Of a stretch of DNA of 26,580 nt, positions 21,963 through 26,580 are shown in pieces. Source of the DNA: a virus. The notes beneath the pieces are model-generated. The model worked only from the letters and a program-made list of their open reading frames with translations, did no database searches and was not told the origin of the DNA. Each line of letters starts with the position of its first letter. Position 1 is the first letter of the stretch. A program made the position numbers and the translations under genes. The stretch covers positions 1 to 26,580 of the IMG/VR virus record IMGVR_UViG_3300032020_000040; one strand, 5' to 3'.

Positions 21963-22963
21963 TGACGATCCATGACCCCACCGCCCCATGCCGGATGCTG
22001 GCGGAGCTTCCTACGGCCACTGACATTGACTGCCTGCTTACCATCTCCGGGCATGGCGCCTTCTCCTTTAAGGTAGTGGCCTCCGACCCAGGCGCCAACA
22101 AGGACACGATCAAGCAAGGCAACTTGGTGGTGATCCGTGGGGCTCACGCCTACATCGGCATCATCGGGCGGATAGAGGAGGAGCACGGCGTCCTAGAGGC
22201 CTCCGGCGATAGCTGGGCCTCCCTGCTCTATGAGCGGCGGGTCCCCCTTGATGTTTCCTACAGCAACCGCGCCGCTGGCAGCATAGCGTTGCAGGCGCTT
22301 CAGTTGGTCAACGGCCACAATCCGACCGGGTTCCTGCCCAGCCCCCGAAATGAGCCTTGTGGCCCCTTCCGCGGGACATTCCAGGCAGGCGGCATGTACC
22401 TGGGGGATGCCCTTGATGACCTAGCAGATAAGGTCGGACAAGAGTGGTGGCTAGAGCAGATCGTGGGGCGCAATAGGCTCCAAGGCTTTCTCCATTGGGG
22501 CATCCGGCGGGGCAGCGATAAGAGCGGCTCTATCCATTTGACAGATGGCCTACACTTCACGAGCAGCAGGTATGTTCAAGACATCCTGGGCGCCACTCAG
22601 AGCGTCCAGGTAGTCGGTGGGGGCACTGACGTAGCCGACCGCCCCAGCGCCACGCAGAGCGGCGCACTTCAGGGAGCAACCCTCTCACGTGAGAAGGTCG
22701 AGTACCTGCCGTCGGACGAGGAGATAGCCGTACTGTCGGACGCTGCCCAGGCAGCCCTAGCGAATCCCCTGGTGGCTGCCGAGTCCCTACCCCTTACCAT
22801 CAACACAAAGCTCGACTGGCGCCTCATCGGGCCTGGCGACACCATCACCGTCATCCTGCCCGATACCTACTTCGGCTGTGTCAGGCGACAGGTACGCATC
22901 TTGGCGCTTCAACCCGATGAAGCCGCCGGTGAGTGCGATCTAGCGGTAGAGGTACTGGTATGA
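21941..22963 (+). CDS. Tail hub / baseplate protein, Gp37-like (340 aa)
   Basis: I start at ATG 21941, inside the end of the preceding gene, preceded by GGTGAAGG; the in-frame ATG at 21860 would give a basic, unlikely extension. The sequence (IHDPTAPCRMLAELPTATDI, DTIKQGNLVVIRGAHAYIG, ERRVPLDVSYSNRAAG, QEWWLEQIVG) resembles the ReqiPepy6 Gp37-like tail protein family that forms the hub below the Dit ring. The C-terminal part has a small beta domain (LDWRLIGPGDTITVILPD). No lytic enzyme domain is visible. Its stop overlaps the next ATG (ATGA). Function is inferred from family and position. Confidence 0.8.
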   Translation: MERPLGIVTIHDPTAPCRMLAELPTATDIDCLLTISGHGAFSFKVVASDPGANKDTIKQGNLVVIRGAHAYIGIIGRIEEEHGVLEASGDSWASLLYERRVPLDVSYSNRAAGSIALQALQLVNGHNPTGFLPSPRNEPCGPFRGTFQAGGMYLGDALDDLADKVGQEWWLEQIVGRNRLQGFLHWGIRRGSDKSGSIHLTDGLHFTSSRYVQDILGATQSVQVVGGGTDVADRPSATQSGALQGATLSREKVEYLPSDEEIAVLSDAAQAALANPLVAAESLPLTINTKLDWRLIGPGDTITVILPDTYFGCVRRQVRILALQPDEAAGECDLAVEVLV

Positions 22964-23301
22964 GACGCGACCTGATAGGGGAACAGCAAAGGAAATATGG
23001 CCTACTCCCCTCTGTGAAGCGGCAGGAGCGTCAAGCCAAACGCCTTGAGCGGGCGCCCAGGACAGGCGATACCGAGATCACGCGGATAACGGCGGGCGGC
23101 ATCGGCACCCTCCCTAATGCTGATCAGGTTGCATACACCCCTGCTGTTCTCGCCGACTGGGACGGCGCGGCTGACCCCGGAAACACCGATGATGCCCTAG
23201 ACCAGATTGCCGAGCGCGTTACTGACTTAGAGGGCGCGCCCGCTGGTGGCGGTGGCGCCGGACTCGCTATCACATTCGCACTTGTTCTCGGAGGTGACTA
23301 A
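22960..23301 (+). CDS. Tail-tip protein, fibre-like motif (113 aa)
   Basis: The ATG overlaps the hub stop (ATGA). The N-terminus is highly basic (EQQRKYGLLPSVKRQERQAK). The middle carries VAYTPAVLADWDGAADPGNT and DDALDQIAERVTDLEG, a repeated element in many phage fibre and tip proteins that forms a short coiled coil. A glycine-rich stretch (APAGGGGAGLAI) ends the protein. It may anchor or trimerise the following tip proteins. No enzymatic motif is seen. Its stop shares a base with the next start (TAATG). Confidence 0.7.
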   Translation: MRRDLIGEQQRKYGLLPSVKRQERQAKRLERAPRTGDTEITRITAGGIGTLPNADQVAYTPAVLADWDGAADPGNTDDALDQIAERVTDLEGAPAGGGGAGLAITFALVLGGD

Positions 23302-23660
23302 TGGCTGCACCAACACAGTTTACGCCTATGCCCCTTCTCGATGGCACGGCGATCCCCGACGCTGCTGCCGTAGCCTATGCTGCCCCAGCAGGCGCCAACG
23401 ATAAGGGTGTCATCATCGCTGGTCTGCGGGTGGTCAATATCAGCACGTCCCAGATTCTCCTGTCCCTCTGGGTCGTACCTAGCGGCGGCGCTCGCTCAGA
23501 CACCAACAAGATAGAGCATGTCGGGTCAATTCCTACCGATGGCTTTGACCACGTTTTCCTGAAGGCCGTCATGCTCGAACCTGGCGACGCCGTTCACTGG
23601 CTGGCCGGAGTAGCCGCGTCGCTCTCTGGCCGTATCGACGGCGTGAAAATGGAGACCTAG
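23301..23660 (+). CDS. Small beta-rich tail-tip protein (119 aa)
   Basis: The ATG shares a base with the preceding stop. The sequence (IIAGLRVVNISTSQILLSLW, FDHVFLKAVMLEPGDAVHWL, ASLSGRIDGVKME) has the alternating pattern of a compact beta sandwich, common in phage tip proteins that lie between the coiled-coil anchor and the receptor-binding protein. No signal peptide, membrane segment or catalytic residues are visible. The next gene begins one base after its stop. Its function is unknown. Confidence 0.7.
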   Translation: MAAPTQFTPMPLLDGTAIPDAAAVAYAAPAGANDKGVIIAGLRVVNISTSQILLSLWVVPSGGARSDTNKIEHVGSIPTDGFDHVFLKAVMLEPGDAVHWLAGVAASLSGRIDGVKMET

Positions 23661-23661
23661 A

Positions 23662-25047
23662 ATGATTGAGGGATTCGCCAAGCGCGACGGTCCGCTGGAA
23701 TTGTTCTACCCGCGCAATGCCAACCCGGTCCAGCTCTCAACCCCCTTTGTGTCCTTGACCACCTATGGCAGCGCCAATGTTGACACCGATTATCTGGTCG
23801 GGAACGCCGCAGCTAGTACGAGGCGGGGGCAGGGCATCAAGATTGCTGCTACCAGTTACATTGGTCACATCGCCCTCTGGCTGAAGAAGGTCGGTTCCCC
23901 AACCGATGATGTCCAATGTCAGATTTTCACCGATGATGGAACCGGCAAGCCGAGCGGCACCCAGGTAGGGAGTACGATAAGTAGAGCAGGCACTGACTTG
24001 GACACTGCCTACGTTTGGGTTAGTTTCCCCTTTGCCACGACAGACGCCGATGGCCCACAACTAACGGGTGCTGTTCAGTATCACATCGTTGTTCGCAGGT
24101 CTGGAGCAAACGACGCTGCTAACTACTATGTCTGGGGCGGGGATGCCAGCGCCCCCGGCTACGTTGATGGGGCAGCCTCCGTCTATAATGGGGCGAACTG
24201 GGCGGCGGTGGCAGCCGACCATGCCTTCAATGTTTACCAGTCGGCGCGATGGGGCTGGTCTGCTTATTCCAACATCGTGGCCGCAACGGTAGATAGCTTC
24301 GTGCCCCACGAGCTTAACCTGGTCCTACAGGTACTAGGAAAAGTTGACGCGGGACTGGCGATCTGGATTGAGTACGAACTGGCGATTGGGGCTGCTCCCA
24401 ACGAGGTGAACTTCTTCCGGTACACCGATGTTGTCGCCAACTATACCGTTGCCCCCGGTGTGGGCACCACGAACAGGTTTACCTTTGGGCGGACGCTCCC
24501 GGTGGGGCCGAAGGAGATCCCCGCTGGCACGCGGATCTCCCAGCGAATAAGGGCCTCTGAGCCGTTCACCAATACGTCGGTCTTGGTCTGGGCTTACCTG
24601 GGGGGCTACGCCGGGGGTGGCGTGCCTCTGTCCTATACCCCCTATGTGTTCCGGCCCTACCTGGCCGGAGTACACAGAGCCAAGTCCGATATCTCTACGC
24701 AAGGTGACAGCTACGCACGGATGACCCCAGCCAACTTCCCCAATTACGGTAATTGGGTACAGGTCATCGACCCGGCCCCAGCCGACCTCATCATCTACGG
24801 ACTCGCCTACCGACAGTTTACGCCTTCGTTTGGTGTCGGTAGCTTTTATGTCCAGATCGGCACGGGGGCCGCAGGCCAAGAGGTTCCCCGGCGTGTCATG
24901 GGGATTCCGCGAGCCACCATGCTTGGAAACGTCGGCATGTGGAAGATGCGCTATCCGGTGTTCGTCAAGAAGGGCGAGCGCGTAGCTATTTGCGGCACCG
25001 GCTACACTGTGGAGCAATATGTCAAGCTGCTGTGGGAGGCGATGTAA
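23662..25047 (+). CDS. Putative receptor-binding / tail-tip protein (461 aa)
   Basis: Residues about 33-193 form a jelly-roll-like module (GHIALWLKKVGSPTDDVQCQ, DDGTGKPSG, QYHIVVRRSGANDAANYYVW) that is a clear paralogue of the second module in the Dit-like protein. The rest is beta-rich (HELNLVLQVLGKVDAGLAIW, TRISQRIRASEPFTNTSVLV, FYVQIGTGAAGQEVPRR). As the last long gene of the tail block, it is the best candidate for the protein that contacts the host surface. I cannot say which sugar or protein it binds. A strong GGGAGG site near its end serves the tiny frame that follows. Confidence 0.75.
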   Translation: MIEGFAKRDGPLELFYPRNANPVQLSTPFVSLTTYGSANVDTDYLVGNAAASTRRGQGIKIAATSYIGHIALWLKKVGSPTDDVQCQIFTDDGTGKPSGTQVGSTISRAGTDLDTAYVWVSFPFATTDADGPQLTGAVQYHIVVRRSGANDAANYYVWGGDASAPGYVDGAASVYNGANWAAVAADHAFNVYQSARWGWSAYSNIVAATVDSFVPHELNLVLQVLGKVDAGLAIWIEYELAIGAAPNEVNFFRYTDVVANYTVAPGVGTTNRFTFGRTLPVGPKEIPAGTRISQRIRASEPFTNTSVLVWAYLGGYAGGGVPLSYTPYVFRPYLAGVHRAKSDISTQGDSYARMTPANFPNYGNWVQVIDPAPADLIIYGLAYRQFTPSFGVGSFYVQIGTGAAGQEVPRRVMGIPRATMLGNVGMWKMRYPVFVKKGERVAICGTGYTVEQYVKLLWEAM

Positions 25048-25048
25048 G

Positions 25049-25078
25049 ATGACCAAGAGCAAGACCAAGTGCCCCTAA
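25049..25078 (+). other. Tiny frame matching the start of the pre-portal mini-gene
   Basis: This frame encodes MTKSKTKCP then TAA. A well-placed GGGAGG (25034-25039) precedes it. Its first seven codons match those of the basic mini-gene at 7680 in 19 of 21 bases. It may be a truncated copy of that gene, a leader-like mini-peptide, or coincidence of a low-complexity sequence. Confidence 0.3.
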
Positions 25079-25080
25079 AT

Positions 25081-25145
25081 AGACTAGCTACGCATGGCAG
25101 AGGAATCGAGAGACAAATAGAGCTACCCTACAGACTAGCTTGCAT
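25081..25145 (+). repeat. End-repeat motif, two right-end copies
   Basis: AGACTAGCTACGCAT (25081-25095) and AGACTAGCTTGCAT (25132-25145) are 51 bases apart in direct orientation. Both match GACTAGCTCGCAT at the integrase start. A placement of one copy at the left end and two at the right end fits integrase arm sites. Confidence 0.4.
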
Positions 25146-25157
25146 TTCCCCTGAGAA

Positions 25158-25165
25158 CCTCTAAT
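25158..25165 (+). other. Candidate right attachment core (CCTCTAAT)
   Basis: This is the second copy of CCTCTAAT, flanked here by GAGAA and TTCTC as an inverted repeat. It lies just outside the two right-end motif copies and before the host gene leader. It is weak evidence alone and is paired with 1672-1679. Confidence 0.25.
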
Positions 25166-25211
25166 TCTCTGCTTTCCGCTCGACTGGTACAATACGCGAC
25201 GAGCGCAGGCC

Positions 25212-25235
25212 GGCCTGCCTGCTGGCAGGCAGGCC
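25212..25235 (+). repeat. Palindrome in the leader of the DUF35 gene
   Basis: GGCCTGCCTG (25212-25221) pairs perfectly with CAGGCAGGCC (25226-25235) around a CTGG loop. It lies about 50 bases before the host gene start, with no other copy in the window. It may be a dispersed genomic palindrome or an RNA hairpin in the leader. Confidence 0.5.
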
Positions 25236-25286
25236 GCAGGCTGACGGCGATGGCAGTTTGGCGCCGCGTTTCCGTGGGAGGACGCT

Positions 25287-25727
25287 ATGACAGCTACCCA
25301 GGCCGATGAGAAGCCCAAGCGTGTGGTTCCACTGAGGGAAGGCCTCTTCTGCATCCCCAAGAGCCCTGGCGAGAAGCCGGCCCTCATCGCCAGCCGCTGT
25401 CCCCGCTGCGGCGAGCACTTCTTCCCCAAGCGTGCCATCTGCCTGGCCTGCGGCCAGGTCGGGCTGGAGGAGGCGTACCTGACGGGCCCCGGCAAGATCT
25501 GGACCTTCACCATCGCCCGCATGACGCCGCCCGGCTCGCTTATCGAGGCGCCCTACGTCGTCGCCCAGGTGGAGCTGCCGGAGAGGGTCATCGTGACGTC
25601 TGTCCTCAGCGACTGCGACGTGGACTCGGTGCGGGTGGACATGCCGGTAGAGCTGGTGCTGGAGAAGGTGAAGGAGGACGATGAAGGCAACGACGTCGTG
25701 GCCTTCAAGTTCAGGTTGATGCAGTGA
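25287..25727 (+). CDS. Zn-ribbon/OB-fold acyl-CoA-associated protein (DUF35)
   Basis: This 146-residue protein has a rubredoxin-like zinc ribbon (CPRCGEHFFPKRAICLACG, residues about 38-56) followed by an OB-fold (GKIWTFTIARMTPPG, APYVVAQVELPERVIV). This architecture is the DUF35/ACAC family, which binds acyl-CoA and works beside thiolases, for example in archaeal acetoacetyl-CoA synthesis and in bacterial steroid or lipid breakdown. Length is typical. GGGAGGA lies about eight bases before the ATG. The neighbouring thiolase-like gene, 46 bases downstream, is its likely partner. It is host DNA right of the prophage, and it is transcribed away from the aldehyde dehydrogenase gene on the other side. 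Confidence 0.92.
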   Translation: MTATQADEKPKRVVPLREGLFCIPKSPGEKPALIASRCPRCGEHFFPKRAICLACGQVGLEEAYLTGPGKIWTFTIARMTPPGSLIEAPYVVAQVELPERVIVTSVLSDCDVDSVRVDMPVELVLEKVKEDDEGNDVVAFKFRLMQ

Positions 25728-25773
25728 CGCGCACGGCGGGCGATCCGCCCGCCGTCCCGGCGAGGGGGATGTC

Positions 25774-26580
25774 ATGAGCGATAACCGGGTGGTGGTACTG
25801 GGGGTAGGGCTGGTCCGTTTCAGCCGCTACCCCGACAAGTCGGCGGAGGACCTGGGACGGGAAGCAGCCCTGGCTGCGCTCGAGGACGCCGGCATCGATT
25901 TCAAGGACGTGGAGGCCGGCTTCTACGGGCGCGTTGAACGCGCGGTGGGCGGCGGGATGCGCACCTTCGGGGAGTTGGGCCAGTACGGCATCCCCGTGAC
26001 GAACGTGGAGCTGGCCTGCGCCAGTTCGTCGCGGGGCGCCCTCCTGGCCGCCGACCTCATCCGAGGCGGGCTGTACGATGTCTGCATGGTCATCGGCGTG
26101 GAGAAGATGGGGCGGGGCATGCTGGGGGGCGGCGGCGAGGCCGGCTACCAGACGCAGATGGGCATGTTCCTCCTGCCCGGCCTCTACGCCATGATGGCCC
26201 AGCGCCACATGCACCTCTACGGCACGAAGAGAGAACACTTCGCGCGGGTCTCTGTGAAGGCCCACCGCAATGGCGTTCTGAACCCCAACGCCCAGTACCA
26301 GAAGGAGCTCACCCTGGAAGAGGTCCTGAGCTCGCGCATGATCGCCGACCCCATCACGCTCTACCAGTGCTGCCCCACCACCGACGGCGGCTCCGCCGTG
26401 ATCCTGTGCTCGGAGAGGTACGCCCGCCAGCACACCACGAAGCCTGTGTACCTTACGGCCTGGGCCGCGGGCACCCCTATATACGTCTCTGGGGAGTCCG
26501 CTCTGGCCGAGGGCCCTACCAGGGTGCTGGCCGACAAGGTCTACCATGCCTCTGGTCTGGGGCCCGAGGACGTGGGCGTG
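25774..26580 (+). CDS. Thiolase-like protein (SCP-x / acetyl-CoA acetyltransferase type), 3' end cut by window
   Basis: The frame starts at ATG 25774, preceded by GAGGGGG, and is open to the window end, giving 269 residues. Thiolase features are VVLGVGLVRFSRYPDK at the N-terminus, the catalytic cysteine Cys82 in NVELACASSSRG, VCMVIGVEKMGRG, and TTDGGSAVILCSERYA near residue 210. The C-terminal half with the second active-site residues lies outside the window. It forms a pair with the DUF35 gene, as in thiolase systems of fatty acid, steroid or mevalonate pathways. The exact reaction cannot be set from this part. No frameshift is visible. Confidence 0.9.
   Translation, partial: MSDNRVVVLGVGLVRFSRYPDKSAEDLGREAALAALEDAGIDFKDVEAGFYGRVERAVGGGMRTFGELGQYGIPVTNVELACASSSRGALLAADLIRGGLYDVCMVIGVEKMGRGMLGGGGEAGYQTQMGMFLLPGLYAMMAQRHMHLYGTKREHFARVSVKAHRNGVLNPNAQYQKELTLEEVLSSRMIADPITLYQCCPTTDGGSAVILCSERYARQHTTKPVYLTAWAAGTPIYVSGESALAEGPTRVLADKVYHASGLGPEDVGV

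Larger units (their letters stand above)
1672..25165 (+). mobile_element. Prophage, HK97-fold siphovirus type, about 23.5 kb
   Basis: The segment starts with a tyrosine integrase and runs through terminase, portal, prohead protease, capsid, tail tube, frameshifted tail chaperone, tape measure and tail-tip genes, all on the plus strand. Host metabolic genes flank it on both sides. No small terminase, repressor or endolysin was recognised. Tail tube proteins and a tape measure without a sheath indicate a long non-contractile tail. The outer limits are approximate. They rest on a shared 8-base word, CCTCTAAT (1672-1679 and 25158-25165), which alone could be chance. The prophage looks intact in its structural module because no structural frame is broken. 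Confidence 0.9.

Noticed and set aside
24334-25068. Minus-strand frame of 244 codons opposite the tip protein gene
   Set aside because: Low-complexity composition, no start signal, and the plus-strand gene shares a clear module with another tail protein.
25711-26547. Minus-strand frame of 278 codons opposite the thiolase-like gene
   Set aside because: The plus strand shows a thiolase active site; the antisense frame is rich in His, Ala and Val and has no recognisable domain.
1-26580. CRISPR array, tRNA, rRNA or insertion sequence
   Set aside because: I saw no regularly spaced repeats, no cloverleaf-like tRNA at either prophage end, and no transposase or terminal inverted repeats.

Overview
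The window holds an almost complete small siphovirus-type prophage (about 23.5 kb, roughly 1670-25165) inserted between two divergent bacterial genes. The left host flank is an NAD(P)-dependent aldehyde dehydrogenase on the minus strand. The right flank is a Zn-ribbon/OB-fold DUF35 protein followed by a thiolase-like protein cut by the window end. GC-rich DNA, GTG/TTG starts and the DUF35-thiolase pair suit Chloroflexota (Dehalococcoidia/SAR202-like) or an actinobacterium. Chloroflexota is my guess, not proven.

Every recognised prophage gene is on the plus strand. Left to right: tyrosine integrase (TTG start) with an overlapping HExxH lipoprotein; small unknown genes; a solo C5-cytosine methyltransferase; a 13-cysteine mini-protein; the large terminase; a two-helix membrane protein; a NUMOD3-like basic protein; and a helix-turn-helix replication-type protein. 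The morphogenesis block follows: portal, MuF-like protein, small membrane protein, ClpP-type prohead protease, HK97-fold capsid, decoration-like proteins, zinc-ribbon mini-protein, connector, gp10-like protein, tail terminator, two paralogous tail tube proteins, tail assembly chaperone with a -1 frameshift, tape measure, Dit-like protein, hub, and tail-tip proteins. Genes are packed with ATGA, TAATG or TGATG overlaps, implying translational coupling.

Six copies of TTGACAAT, each followed 18-19 bases after TTGACA by a weak -10 (NAYNCT), lie in the non-coding gaps before six transcription blocks (near 1717, 3167, 3516, 6440, 7564 and 9946). They look like one shared phage promoter class and possibly a shared control site. 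Strong hairpins sit after or between several blocks.

No immunity repressor, divergent switch or endolysin is recognisable. The most notable points are the canonical frameshift site CCCTTTA at 17269-17275, the repeated promoter set, an integrase-linked HExxH lipoprotein, a carbohydrate-binding-like module repeated in two tail proteins, twin tail tube genes, a structured leader before the portal operon, and a motif GACTAGCTnGCAT near both prophage ends. There are no tRNA or rRNA genes, no CRISPR array and no insertion sequence. Bases 1-98 show nothing I can support.
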